A program made the translations under genes and the position numbers. From the NCBI RefSeq assembly GCF_030268685.1, contig NZ_BSRQ01000012.1:124001-188000 (forward strand): 64,000 nucleotides of DNA. Direction: 5' to 3'. Under the pieces are notes generated by a model that saw nothing but the letters and a program-made list of their open reading frames with translations, searched no databases and was not told the origin of the DNA. Positions 1 to 7,840 of the stretch are shown here, in pieces. Positions within the stretch are counted from its first letter, which is position 1, and each line of letters opens with the position of its first letter. This stretch comes from Microtetraspora sp. NBRC 13810 (lineage in GTDB: Bacteria; Actinomycetota; Actinomycetes; Streptosporangiales; Streptosporangiaceae).

Positions 1-671
1 TTCGGGACGCGTACGCCGGTGAACGTGACGTCGGCCATGCCCGAGGCCCGCCAGGAGACGCAGTCGTTGGGCACGACCCGGACGCCGGGGCTGTCGCCGT
101 CCACCACGCACAGGGACAGGTCGCCCTGGCCCGTCGCCGACGCGCCCGTACGGATGGCGGTCACGAAGAAGTCGGCGAAGAGGCCGTTGACGATGAAGCG
201 CTTCTCGCCGTCGATGACGAGGTCGTCGCCGTCGTCCCGGACCGTCGCCGCCAGCAGGGACAGGTCGGAGCCGGCCTGCGGTTCGGTGATCGCCAGTGCG
301 GCGATCCTCTCACCGGCCACCGCCGGGCGCAGGTACCGCTCCCGGAGGTCGGCCGAGCCGCCGGTGCTCAGGTAACTCGTGGCCATGTAGGCGTGCAGGG
401 CGACGGCGAACCGTACCCCGCCGAACCCCATGCGGCCCAGTTCCTCCAGGAAGACGACCGAGTGGAAGATGTCCTTCTCGGCTCCGCCGACGGAGCGCGG
501 GTGGTTGAGGCCCAGCAGCCCCTCGGCCGCGAAGGCCAGCCACGCCGAGCGGGGCATCGTCCCGTCCCGCTCCCAGTCGGGGGCGTACGGGGTCACTTCC
601 TTGCGCAGGAACGTGCGCACGGACTGCCGGAACGCTTCGTGCTCGTCGGTGAGATAGGGCGAGCCGGTCAT
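1..671 (-). CDS. Acyl-CoA dehydrogenase-like flavoprotein, C-terminus beyond window (KtzA-like role proposed)
   Basis: FAD-dependent acyl-CoA dehydrogenase family. The first 223 residues are visible: the N-terminal helical domain (about residues 5-120) and the start of the beta domain with the family signature TEPQAGSD (about residue 145) that lines the flavin and thioester site. The catalytic Glu region and C-terminal helices lie outside the window. The ATG overlaps the stop of the thioesterase gene upstream (ATGA at 671-668), so it is translationally coupled as the last visible gene of the halogenase operon. In kutzneride biosynthesis, from memory, the ACAD-like enzyme KtzA acts on the chlorinated carrier-bound isoleucine and helps close a cyclopropane. 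The same job is inferred here from neighbours only; an ordinary alpha,beta-desaturase acting on a carrier-bound acyl group is the alternative. Confidence 0.85.
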   Translation of the reverse strand, partial: MTGSPYLTDEHEAFRQSVRTFLRKEVTPYAPDWERDGTMPRSAWLAFAAEGLLGLNHPRSVGGAEKDIFHSVVFLEELGRMGFGGVRFAVALHAYMATSYLSTGGSADLRERYLRPAVAGERIAALAITEPQAGSDLSLLAATVRDDGDDLVIDGEKRFIVNGLFADFFVTAIRTGASATGQGDLSLCVVDGDSPGVRVVPNDCVSWRASGMADVTFTGVRVP

Positions 672-1438
672 GTCGCCATCCGCAGGGTGTGCAGCCGGGC
701 GGCGATAGTCGCGACGAAGTCCTCCTGCCGCTCCTGGAGCACGAAGTGGCCGGCCGGGAAGGAGCGGATGGCGAAGTCCGCGGACGTGTGGTCACGCCAC
801 CCCACCATGTCCTGGTAGGGGTCGATGTCGTCGCGCTCTCCGCACAGCGCGAGGATCGGCGCGCCGACCCGGCCGGTGGACGCGACCCACGTCTCCGCGA
901 GCCGCAGGTCGGCCCGCAGGACGCGGTCGAGCAGGGCCATCATGTGCCGGTTGGCCAGCACCTCCTCCGGGACGCCGTTCATCTCGCGGAGCCTGTCGGT
1001 CAGCGCCGGGCCGTCCATGCTGTGCATCGGCGGCCAGCGCGGCGGCACGCCGGGCGCCCGGCAGGCCGACACCACGAGGAGTTCGGGCGGGCGGTGGCCG
1101 TCCGCCTGGAGCCGGTGGGTCAGCTCGTAGGCCAGGCGCGCGCCGAGGCTGTGCCCGAAGAGCGCGTAGGGCCGCTGGACGACCTCACGGGCGAAGACAC
1201 CGGCCAGCGTCTCGACGGCCTCCGGCCACGTGCCGACGGGCGGTTCGCGGAAGCGCTGTTCGCGCCCCGGCAGGCTGACCCCGGTGACCCCGACGTCCGG
1301 CGGCAGCAGCGCCTGCCAGCTCCGGAAGAGCTGCGCGCCGCCACCGGCGTACGGGAAGCAGAGGAGCTGGAGGGCGACCGGTGCCTCGCCGGAGAACCGG
1401 ACGAGCGGTGTTCCCGGTGTCACCGCGGCCGTGTTCAC
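668..1438 (-). CDS. Type II thioesterase of NRPS/PKS cluster
   Basis: Alpha/beta-hydrolase of 256 residues, the usual size for a stand-alone type II thioesterase. These enzymes hydrolyse stalled or finished acyl groups from carrier-protein phosphopantetheine in the cytoplasm. Visible motifs are the FPYAGGG oxyanion-side loop (about residue 28), the nucleophile elbow GHSLG with Ser97, an acidic residue in GERDD (about 203) and His231 in PAGHF. The GTG start overlaps the stop of the carrier protein gene (GTGA), and its own stop overlaps the next ATG, so it sits inside a fully coupled operon. With only a single free carrier protein next door, it may either proofread or release the modified amino acid; KtzF occupies this position in the kutzneride set. 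Confidence 0.9.
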   Translation of the reverse strand: MNTAAVTPGTPLVRFSGEAPVALQLLCFPYAGGGAQLFRSWQALLPPDVGVTGVSLPGREQRFREPPVGTWPEAVETLAGVFAREVVQRPYALFGHSLGARLAYELTHRLQADGHRPPELLVVSACRAPGVPPRWPPMHSMDGPALTDRLREMNGVPEEVLANRHMMALLDRVLRADLRLAETWVASTGRVGAPILALCGERDDIDPYQDMVGWRDHTSADFAIRSFPAGHFVLQERQEDFVATIAARLHTLRMAT

Positions 1439-1686
1439 GTGGTCGCGGACGCCGTCGCCTGGTCGATGGCCTTGGCCAGGCTGGCGACTCTGGCGTCCTC
1501 GTAGAGGGTCTCCGGGAGGAGGGCGTCCACGCCGAACCGCTCCTCCACCCGCGCCAGGAACTTGATCGCGGTGAGGGAGTTGCCGCCGAAGGCGAAGAAG
1601 TCGTCCTCCGAGCCGACCTCGGTGACTCCGAACAGCTCGGTCCAGATCTCGGCGATCGCTTCCTCGGTGGGCGTGAGACTCATCAT
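1435..1686 (-). CDS. Stand-alone peptidyl carrier protein (thiolation domain)
   Basis: An 83-residue free carrier protein. It has the phosphopantetheine attachment motif FFAFGGNSL with Ser37 as the modified residue, followed by the usual helix and EDARVASLAK region. It has no catalytic domain of its own, so the amino acid activated by the adjacent adenylation protein is expected to be parked here as a thioester while the halogenase and flavoprotein act on it. Two consecutive Met codons are possible starts. The first overlaps the stop of the adenylation gene (ATGA), consistent with coupled translation and near-stoichiometric expression. Equivalent free carriers are KtzC and CytC2 in known chlorination cassettes (from memory). 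Confidence 0.93.
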   Translation of the reverse strand: MMSLTPTEEAIAEIWTELFGVTEVGSEDDFFAFGGNSLTAIKFLARVEERFGVDALLPETLYEDARVASLAKAIDQATASATT

Positions 1687-3251
1687 CGGCTCCTAGCTTG
1701 CGAAGGGCCGCCCTCGTGAGCGGCCAGGAGGGCGTGCCGGTCGATCTTGCCGGTCGCCGTCAGGGGGAGTGCGTCGCAGAGGTGGACGCGGGCGGGCACC
1801 ATGTAGGCGGGCAGCCGGGCGCGCAGGTGGTCGCGCACGGACGCCGCCGTGCACGCCGGGTCGTCGGTGACCACGAAGGCGAGCAGCGACCTGCCGCCGA
1901 GCGTGCTCACCGCGACGTGGCTCTGCCTGACCGCCGGGTGGCGGTTCAGGTGGTAGGAGATCTCGCCGAGCTCGATCCGGAAACCGTTGATCTTGACCTG
2001 GTCGTCCTTGCGTCCCTCGAAGGCGACGTCGCCGCCGGGAAGCAGGTGCCCGTGGTCGCCGGTCCGGTAGAGCCTCTCGGTCACGCCGTCGATCACCCGC
2101 TCGACGAAACGGTCGGCGGTCAGCTCCGGCATCCCCAGGTAGCCGGGGGACAGGCCGTCGCCGGCGAGCCAGATCTCGCCGCTCCGCCCGGGGGCGCACA
2201 GGGTCTCGCCGTCCACGACGTAGAGCCGCGTGTTCTGGATCGGCCGGCCGATGGGCAGGGAGACGACGTCGTCCGCCAGTTCGTCGACCGGGTGGAAGGT
2301 GGCGAAGGTCGTCGCCTCGGTGGGACCGTACACGCTCACCAGGCGTCCGGGACCGTAGGTCCGCAACGCCTCGGCGATGTGCCTGACCGAGTGGGCCTCG
2401 CCGCCGGTGAGGATCGTCCGCAGGCCGGAGAGGATCTCCGGCGCCTCGTCGATCACCGCGTTGAACAGGGCGGTGGTGAGGAACAGCACGGTCACGCCGT
2501 GCTCGCGCAGGACCTGTCCCAGCCGGGACAGGCGCACGAAGCCGTCGGGGTACAGGACGCACGTGCCGCCGCGCAGCAGCGCGCCCCAGATCTCGAACGT
2601 CGCGGCGTCGAACGTGACGGGGGACAGGTGAAGCAGGCGGGTGCCCTCGTCCAGGCGGGCGTACGTGGCGCCGTGCACGAGCCGGGCGATGCTCCGGTGC
2701 CGGATCGGCACGCCCTTCGGCCTGCCGGTCGAGCCCGAGGTGAAGTTGATGTAGGCGATGGCGTCGGCGGCCACCGCCACGCCGGGCCCGCGGTCCGCGG
2801 GCGGCGCGTCCGGTGCGACGACCTCGCAGTCCAGCCGCGCGCCCAGGTCGGCCCGGTCGGACAGCACCCAGCGGCAGCCCGACTCGCCGAACAGGTGGCG
2901 CAGCCGCTCGTCGGAGTAGGCCGGGTCGAACGGCAGGTACGATCCGCCGCACTTGAGGATCGCCAGCAGGGCGACGATCAGCTCCGGCGAGCGGGGAAGG
3001 CTGACCCCGACGGTGGAGCCGGGCGTCAGGCCGCGGGCCAGCAGTTCCCGGGCCAGGCCGTTGGCCAGCCGGTCGAGCTGCCGGTAGGTGAGCCCGCGGT
3101 CGCCCTGGACGACCGCGGGCGCGTCGGGCCGGAGGTCGGCGCACCTTTCGAAGAGCTCGGGCACGCCGCTCTCACGCGGATAGCCGACCGCCGTCTGGTT
3201 GATCAGGCGGTGGATCGCCAACGCCGGATCGGAGTACGCCAACCGCTGCAC
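1683..3251 (-). CDS. Stand-alone NRPS adenylation protein, predicted to activate Ile (or Val)
   Basis: ATP-dependent amino acid adenylation protein of 522 residues with no condensation or carrier domain. Core motifs are present: A3 FTSGSTGRPKG (170-180), A4 FDAATFE (214-220), A5 YGPTE (308-312), A7 YRTGD (395-399), A8 around 413-431 and A10 Lys502. Aligned by eye with GrsA, the ten specificity positions read D-A-F-F-L-G-V-T-F-K (Asp215, Ala216, Phe219, Phe257, Leu281, Gly283, Val307, Thr315, Phe316, Lys502). Asp and Lys at the ends indicate an alpha-amino acid; the hydrophobic pocket resembles Ile/Val-type codes. It follows the halogenase gene after 15 bp and overlaps the carrier gene. It should load the free carrier protein as the entry step for halogenation. 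Substrate identity is inference. Confidence 0.9.
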   Translation of the reverse strand: MQRLAYSDPALAIHRLINQTAVGYPRESGVPELFERCADLRPDAPAVVQGDRGLTYRQLDRLANGLARELLARGLTPGSTVGVSLPRSPELIVALLAILKCGGSYLPFDPAYSDERLRHLFGESGCRWVLSDRADLGARLDCEVVAPDAPPADRGPGVAVAADAIAYINFTSGSTGRPKGVPIRHRSIARLVHGATYARLDEGTRLLHLSPVTFDAATFEIWGALLRGGTCVLYPDGFVRLSRLGQVLREHGVTVLFLTTALFNAVIDEAPEILSGLRTILTGGEAHSVRHIAEALRTYGPGRLVSVYGPTEATTFATFHPVDELADDVVSLPIGRPIQNTRLYVVDGETLCAPGRSGEIWLAGDGLSPGYLGMPELTADRFVERVIDGVTERLYRTGDHGHLLPGGDVAFEGRKDDQVKINGFRIELGEISYHLNRHPAVRQSHVAVSTLGGRSLLAFVVTDDPACTAASVRDHLRARLPAYMVPARVHLCDALPLTATGKIDRHALLAAHEGGPSQARSR

Positions 3252-3266
3252 TGCCGGCTTTCCCGT

Positions 3267-4217
3267 TCAGCGCTTACGGAACGGGGTTCCGTTGACGGTC
3301 TGGTCGATGAAACGGTTGTGGCCGAACGAATCGGTTCCCGAGACCAGGACGCATCCGAATTTGTCCAGGGTGGCCTCGCCGCCGAATTCCTGAAGGGTCT
3401 CGGAGAACGGATAAACGCGCACCGAGGTCGGCAGATAACGACCCGCGAAGCCCAGGCGCATCTGGTCGGTCAGGCCGGCGTGCGGGTGGGATGCGTGCAT
3501 CAGCGTGGACCAGAAGATGATGAACTGGCCCTGCCGCATGACCATGGACTTCGCCTTGGACTCGTCCGGGCTCCAGTTCGGATCCTTTTGCAGCTGCCGG
3601 TAGTCGTAGCCGAAGAAACCGCGCCGGACGCCGTTCTTCTCGACTTTCCCGATGGAGTCCGCGTCGTAGCCCATCACCTTGGACTCGTCGTAGTTCATCG
3701 TCTTGTGCGAACCCGGGATGAACTGTAGGCAGGCGGTCTCGACGCTGGCCTCGGTGAAGGCCGCCCAGACGGTGATGGTGCCGCCGAAGTCGGCGTCCTC
3801 GGGCCAGACGATCTGCGGGTGCTTGGAACCGGCGACGTTGGAGAAGTTGTCGGCCTGGTGCCAGTCGGTGCCCTCGTCACCCGGGTACTTCGGGAAGAAC
3901 TCGCTGCGCCAGCACAGCACGTCGGGGCCGAGAAGGCTGGAGACCCGGTCCACGATCTCGGGCCGGGTGAGGTGGTCGGCGAGGAAGTCGACGTCGATGT
4001 GCCGGTCGTAGTTGGCCAGGTTCGTCACACCGGAGACGGTCCTGCCCTGGCCGTAGATGGCGTTCCTGGTGTTGAGCAGCTTCGGCCGCAGAGCCCTGAG
4101 GTTCTGCTCCATCTCCTCCGGTTCGTACAGGTCGAACGGGCCGATGTAGCCATCCCGGTGGAACTTCTCGATCTCTTGCCCGCTCAGCGCGTGGCTTTCC
4201 GTCAGTGCGCCCATCAT
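3267..4217 (-). CDS. Non-heme Fe(II)/2-oxoglutarate-dependent halogenase of the SyrB2/CytC3/KtzD type
   Basis: A 316-residue member of the phytanoyl-CoA dioxygenase fold family. The key observation is His120-Gln121-Ala122 in TDWHQAD: the carboxylate ligand of the usual HxD triad is replaced by Ala. In this family that opens an iron site for chloride and converts a hydroxylase into a chlorinase. The codons read directly at 3860-3852 confirm this. The distal iron ligand is probably His241 in STLMHAS, and Arg254 is placed to bind 2-oxoglutarate. Such enzymes chlorinate unactivated carbons of aminoacyl groups held on a carrier protein. First gene of the operon; a GAGGTGA ribosome site fits the second Met (4214) slightly better than the first. 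Calling it a plain hydroxylase is contradicted by Ala122. Confidence 0.92.
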   Translation of the reverse strand: MMGALTESHALSGQEIEKFHRDGYIGPFDLYEPEEMEQNLRALRPKLLNTRNAIYGQGRTVSGVTNLANYDRHIDVDFLADHLTRPEIVDRVSSLLGPDVLCWRSEFFPKYPGDEGTDWHQADNFSNVAGSKHPQIVWPEDADFGGTITVWAAFTEASVETACLQFIPGSHKTMNYDESKVMGYDADSIGKVEKNGVRRGFFGYDYRQLQKDPNWSPDESKAKSMVMRQGQFIIFWSTLMHASHPHAGLTDQMRLGFAGRYLPTSVRVYPFSETLQEFGGEATLDKFGCVLVSGTDSFGHNRFIDQTVNGTPFRKR

Positions 4218-4428
4218 TCACCTCGACGTCGCCGGAGAAATGCTCGAAGAAACGGCATTGAATTTCACGGTGAGGTGTCAAAGGCGTGCGCGCAGACGCC
4301 TTACCCCCGTTAAAAGCGTTCGATGGCCTGCTGTCCGGAAGAGGACCCCCTGTGCGGCAAAAGACTACGATCGCGCTCCGGCCGCCAACAAGAGAAATTT
4401 TGTGTGGCGTAGGTCACATCCGGGCTTC

Positions 4429-4466
4429 CGACGGCGAATGTGTCGATAAGTGACATGTTACCGTCG
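4429..4466. promoter_or_regulatory. Nested imperfect inverted repeats in the upstream region of the halogenase operon
   Basis: The gap 4218-4692 is visibly less GC-rich than its flanks and carries no convincing gene. Inside it, CGACGG (4429-4434) pairs with CCGTCG (4461-4466). Within them AATGTGTC (4437-4444) and GACATGTT (4452-4459) form a second, 6-of-8 inverted repeat, offset by half a base. The element lies about 210 bp upstream of the halogenase start, so it could be an operator for a cluster regulator or belong to an upstream promoter. No clear -35/-10 pair was identified. Function is inference. Confidence 0.35.
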
Positions 4467-4692
4467 TCAGGACTTCTGACAGGGCGTCCTGTGCGAATCC
4501 GAGACGGCTGTCGGCTTTCTCACCTGGCATGCGGAGTCGTACGCGCCTGCCGTCCCGGAACGGTGTCAACAATTTACTGCCGGTATTCCGGCGAGTATGG
4601 GCTTTCCGAAACACCCCCGTTATGCGCGACCCGACCGGGCCGCCCACGGCATCACCCGGCGCCACGGCCGCACCTCGGCGGCCCCCCGCCCG

Positions 4693-4983
4693 TCAGCGCG
4701 GCGACACGGTGCCGTCCGCCGCCTCCTCCTGGCCGAACGTGATCACGATGTACCTGCCGTTGGAGTAGCTGACCACGGGCCGCCTGAGCAGGTCACCCAC
4801 CCTGCGGGCGACCTTCTGGAACAACTCCACCAGCTCCGGAGTGTCGGCGCTCACCCTGAACCGGCCGCTCGCGGCGAGGTGCTCGGCGACGAGGGGAACG
4901 AAGGCCGCCTCGGCCCGCGCCTTCTCCTCCGCGTCGAGAGGGGTACGCCTGGGCGCGGGCTGCGTGCCGAGGGGGTGGGTCAT
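4693..4983 (-). CDS. Hypothetical 96-residue protein
   Basis: Small soluble protein, not recognised. The start is taken at the ATG at 4983 because coding-like sequence begins there and the longer frame upstream looks like low-complexity antisense of the glutathione peroxidase. It is rich in charged residues, with a Pro-rich first 15 residues, an amphipathic middle (FVPLVAEHLAASGRF) and a C-terminal part resembling a small alpha/beta fold (RPVVSYSNGRYIVITF). It has no signal peptide or membrane segment. It lies between the halogenase operon and the divergent glutathione peroxidase and shows no obvious link to either. Confidence 0.6.
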   Translation of the reverse strand: MTHPLGTQPAPRRTPLDAEEKARAEAAFVPLVAEHLAASGRFRVSADTPELVELFQKVARRVGDLLRRPVVSYSNGRYIVITFGQEEAADGTVSPR

Positions 4984-5112
4984 CACTTCTCTCCTCGTGG
5001 TTGCCGGTCTCCAGAATGCACCATGAACGCGCGCCCCGCCCCTGCGAACAGCACCCACAGCCGGCAGGTCTGCACTGCCGGGGCGGGACCCCGGCTTCTG
5101 TAGTGTCAGGGC

Positions 5113-5598
5113 ATGAGCCTCAGCGACATTCCGCTTCGCACCCTCGCGGACGCCCCCACCACCCTGGGCGAGCTGGCCCCCGGCAAGGCCGTCCTCATCG
5201 TCAACGTCGCCTCCCGGTGCGGCCTCACCCCGCAGTACAGCGGCCTGGTCAAGCTCCAGGAGGAGTACGGCACGCGCGGCTTCACGGTGGTCGGCATGCC
5301 CTGCAACCAGTTCGCCGGCCAGGAGCCGGGCACGGCGGAGGAGATCCAGGAGTTCTGCTCGACGACGTACGGCGTGGACTTCCCGCTGCTGGCGAAGGCC
5401 GACGTCAACGGCCCCGACCGGCACCCGCTCTACGCCGAGCTGACGCGGACCTCCGACGGGGACGGCGAGGCCGGCGACGTCCAGTGGAACTTCGAGAAGT
5501 TCCTCGTCGACCGCGAGGGCCAGGTCGTGGCCCGGTTCCGTCCCGGCACCGCCCCCGAGGACCCGGCGATCACCTCGGCCGTCGAGAAGCTGCTCTGA
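5113..5598 (+). CDS. Glutathione peroxidase family protein (thiol peroxidase)
   Basis: A 161-residue cytoplasmic peroxidase that reduces hydrogen peroxide or lipid hydroperoxides. Actinomycetes lack glutathione, so thioredoxin or mycothiol would be the likely electron donor. The peroxidatic Cys36 lies in the signature [13 protein letters not shown], the Gln of the tetrad in [12 protein letters not shown] (about 62-73), and the Trp/Asn in [12 protein letters not shown] (about 123-134). Length and motif order are complete. The 3' end overlaps by 29 bp the end of a convergent, truncated sigma-factor gene, suggesting that the truncation event placed the two back to back. Confidence 0.93.
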   Translation: MSLSDIPLRTLADAPTTLGELAPGKAVLIVNVASRCGLTPQYSGLVKLQEEYGTRGFTVVGMPCNQFAGQEPGTAEEIQEFCSTTYGVDFPLLAKADVNGPDRHPLYAELTRTSDGDGEAGDVQWNFEKFLVDREGQVVARFRPGTAPEDPAITSAVEKLL

Positions 5599-6043
5599 GC
5601 GCGGTCCCGAGGGCGGCGCTCCACTTCAGGACGTCACGGAGAATGAGGACGGCCCGCTGCCTGGGCGGCAGGTGCTGGAGCGCCGCCACGAAGGCCAGGC
5701 GGACGGTGTCCCTCGTCACCGCCAGCTCCGCCGGGTCCAGGCGGGAGTCCGGGATGGGGAGGACCCACCTGTCCGGCGGGAGCGGTTCGCCCAGCTCGGC
5801 CCCGGGTACGGCGGCGGGGCCGAGGTCCATGGCGCGGGCGCGGCGCTGCGGGCCGCGAAGCATGTCGAGGCAGACGGTGGTGGCCAGGTGGAACAGCCAC
5901 GGGCGCAACGGCCCGCGCGCGGGATCGTACGTCCGCCACGCCCGGACGAACGTCTCCTGCACCGCGTCCTCGGCCTCGAACCCCGAGGCGAGCATGCGGT
6001 AGCAGTAACCGGTGAGTTCTCCGCGGTGCCGTTCGAGGTCCAC
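5570..6043 (-). pseudogene. 3'-truncated ECF sigma-70 factor
   Basis: Encodes sigma region 2 (YCYRML through [16 protein letters not shown] and [14 protein letters not shown]) and the first half of region 4 ([23 protein letters not shown]). It then runs into 14 unrelated residues and stops. The HTH recognition helix of region 4.2 and any C-terminal SnoaL-like domain are missing, so -35 recognition should be lost. Start is a GTG at 6043 with GAAGGG seven bases upstream, 14 bp after the stop of the DksA/TraR-like gene, suggesting a former two-gene operon. The break coincides with the end of the convergent peroxidase gene. It may be dead, or make a short fragment; the first reading is preferred. 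Confidence 0.75.
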
Positions 6044-6057
6044 GTCGTGCCCTTCGT

Positions 6058-6447
6058 TCAGCGTTGGGTGGTCGCGCAGGGGACACAGGTCTTCGCCGCC
6101 GGGCGCGCCTCCAGCCGTTCGACGGCTATGGGGCGCCCGCATCGCTCGCACACTCCGTAGGTGCCGTCGCGGAGCCGTTCCAGAGCGGTGTCCAGGTCGG
6201 CGAGATGGCGTCGTGCCTGGTCGAGCAGGGCCTGGATGTGGGCGCGTTCGAAGGCGGTGGACGATCCTTCCGGGTCGTGTTCGTCGTCGGTGGCCACGAG
6301 TGCGGCCGACTGGACGACGGCGTCCCAGTCGCGCCGCAGCGCGGCGGCCCGCGCCACGGTCCGCTCGCGGTCGGCGTCCAGCAGCTCCCGCATGGCCGCC
6401 CGCCCGGCAGGAGAGAGCACGGTGTCCCGGGGTCGCTCGGCCATCAC
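6058..6447 (-). CDS. DksA/TraR-family C4 zinc-finger protein
   Basis: A 129-residue protein with a predicted N-terminal coiled-coil-forming helical part (residues 12-95) followed by a four-cysteine zinc finger, CxxC at Cys100/Cys103 and CxxC at Cys121/Cys124 ([10 protein letters not shown]...KTCVPC). DksA/TraR proteins insert the coiled coil into the RNA polymerase secondary channel and modulate initiation; actinomycete relatives are often called RsbX- or TraR-like and are poorly characterised. The acidic tip residues typical of DksA are not obvious here. It is followed within 14 bp by the truncated sigma-factor gene, so a joint role in transcription control is plausible. Confidence 0.85.
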   Translation of the reverse strand: MMAERPRDTVLSPAGRAAMRELLDADRERTVARAAALRRDWDAVVQSAALVATDDEHDPEGSSTAFERAHIQALLDQARRHLADLDTALERLRDGTYGVCERCGRPIAVERLEARPAAKTCVPCATTQR

Positions 6448-6667
6448 GGGGCCTCACCTCCTCGTCCCAGCCTAGAAAGATGCCCGAGGTGCTCCCTACC
6501 ACATGTCCGGCATGATCGCGGATTTCGGTGGGGGACGGTCAAGTGATGCGACCCGGGAGCGTGGAATTCGGTGGTGCCGCCGTGGATGATCGCGGGTCGT
6601 TGATATGGGGAGAGCTGCAACCTTTCGCTCGATGGTTCGCGTTGGGAACGGGCGAGAGGAGATCGCT

Positions 6668-7186
6668 TTGACTGATCACGACGGCTTCCGCGAGTTCGTG
6701 CTCGCCCGTCAGCAGGCGCTGATGCGGATGGCTTACTTGCTCACGGGAGACGCCTATCTCGCCGAGGACCTCCTGCAGAGCGTCCTCATCAAGATCGTGG
6801 GGAAGTGGCCCAAGCTGTCCAGGGCGGGCAATCCCAAGGCATACACGCGTAAGGCGCTGGTCAACCAGTACATCTCCTAGAGGCGCCGGCCGTATCCCGA
6901 GTCGCCGAGCGCGGACCCGCCCGACCGCGGCTTCTCCTACGAAGAGGCCGCGCTCAACCGGATGGTGCTGCGCCAGGCGCTGGCCAGGCTGACCCCCAGC
7001 CAACGCGCCGTGATCGTGCTGCGCTTCTGGGAGGACCTCACCGAGACGCAGACGGCCGAGGCGCTCGGCTGCTCCGTCGGCACCGTGAAGAGCCAGGCCC
7101 ATCGCGCGCTGGCCCGCCTGCGTTCGGTCGCGCCCGAACTGGCGCATCTGCTCTCTGATCCCGAGGTCGCGGAGGTGGCTCGATGA
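6668..7186 (+). pseudogene. ECF (SigE/SigM-like) sigma factor interrupted by an in-frame amber codon
   Basis: Two halves of one sigma factor in the same frame, separated by TAG at 6878-6880. Upstream: region 2 from a TTG start at 6668 (good GAGAGGAG site) through LLTGDAYLAEDLLQSVLIKI and KALVNQYIS. Downstream: region 4, with ARLTPSQRAVIVLRFWEDLTE and the HTH TAEALGCSVGTVKSQAHRALARL. In homologues the residue after YIS is typically Trp, and TGG to TAG is a one-base change, so this reads as a point nonsense mutation (or sequencing error, or readthrough). No frameshift is seen. It is translationally coupled to the anti-sigma-like remnant (ATGA at 7183-7186). Confidence 0.8.
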
Positions 7187-7741
7187 CAAGGCTGCGTGAG
7201 GCGCTGGACGGCATCGCCGACGAGGCCCCGCCTGCCGACCGCACTGTTGATCGACATGCGCACCGGCAGGACGGTCTCGGTGCCGGGCAGGTACGAGGCG
7301 GTCAGCATCAAGGACGGCGTCGCCGAGCTGGTCCGGTACCGCCAGACCGACGTGTGGCTGATGCCGGTCACCGGCGGCGGCGAACCGGTGCGTTTCGCCG
7401 GAAAGTTCATCATGTTCAGCGAACTGGCCCCGGACGGCCGGACAGTGGCCGCCTTCGAGTGGCCGGAGTACAGGGAGGGCAGGCTCGCCCTCCTCGACAC
7501 CAGGACCGGGCGCGTCCTGCGGAAGGTCACCATCCGGGGCCTGCCCGAGGGCCGTCACGGCGCCGTCTCCGGCACCTCCGTCTGGCGAAGCGGTTCCGTG
7601 CTCACGATCACCTACACGGGCCCGGCCTTCTCGGGCACCTTGGCGGTCGACGTCAACACCGGACAGGCCCGCCGGCTCACCCACCTCCCCGGCACCGCCG
7701 CGAAGAACGTGATCCTGCCGGGAACCGCCGGCATCGGATGA
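7183..7741 (+). pseudogene. Anti-sigma-like/beta-propeller protein gutted by deletion and frameshift
   Basis: The first about 20 residues (MTRLREALDGIADEAPPADR) are in one frame, overlapping the sigma-factor stop as partner genes usually do. The C-terminal part continues in another frame from about 7240, with propeller-like strands (DVWLMPVTGGGEPVRF, DGRTVAAFEWPEY, LALLDTRTGRVL). The expected transmembrane helix and N-terminal blades are missing, so an internal deletion removed several hundred bases and shifted the frame. The natural partner is the amber-interrupted sigma factor; both members of the pair have decayed. A GC-rich hairpin follows immediately. Confidence 0.65.
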
Positions 7742-7747
7742 GGGATC

Positions 7748-7774
7748 CCCCTGGCCCGCCCCCCGGGCCAGGGG
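7748..7774 (+). terminator. Perfect 11-bp stem hairpin after the anti-sigma remnant
   Basis: CCCCTGGCCCG (7748-7758) pairs perfectly with CGGGCCAGGGG (7764-7774) across a five-C loop, seven bases after the stop codon at 7741. There is no T-run, which is common for actinomycete terminators. It fits termination of the sigma/anti-sigma transcript. Confidence 0.7.
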
Positions 7775-7840
7775 CCGGACCCTCCTTGACCTCGGCCGGC
7801 CCCTCGGAGAAGATCGTCGAGGGCGTCGAGGAGGCTGGTG

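Noticed and set aside
3267-4217. Ordinary phytanoyl-CoA dioxygenase (hydroxylase) annotation for the first NRPS-operon gene
   Set aside because: The iron carboxylate ligand is Ala122, and the gene is followed by an A domain and a free carrier protein, as for carrier-dependent halogenases.
4414-4665. An 83-residue minus-strand frame in the halogenase upstream gap
   Set aside because: Composition is unlike the neighbours, there is no ribosome site, and the region is AT-richer with inverted repeats, so a regulatory region is more likely.
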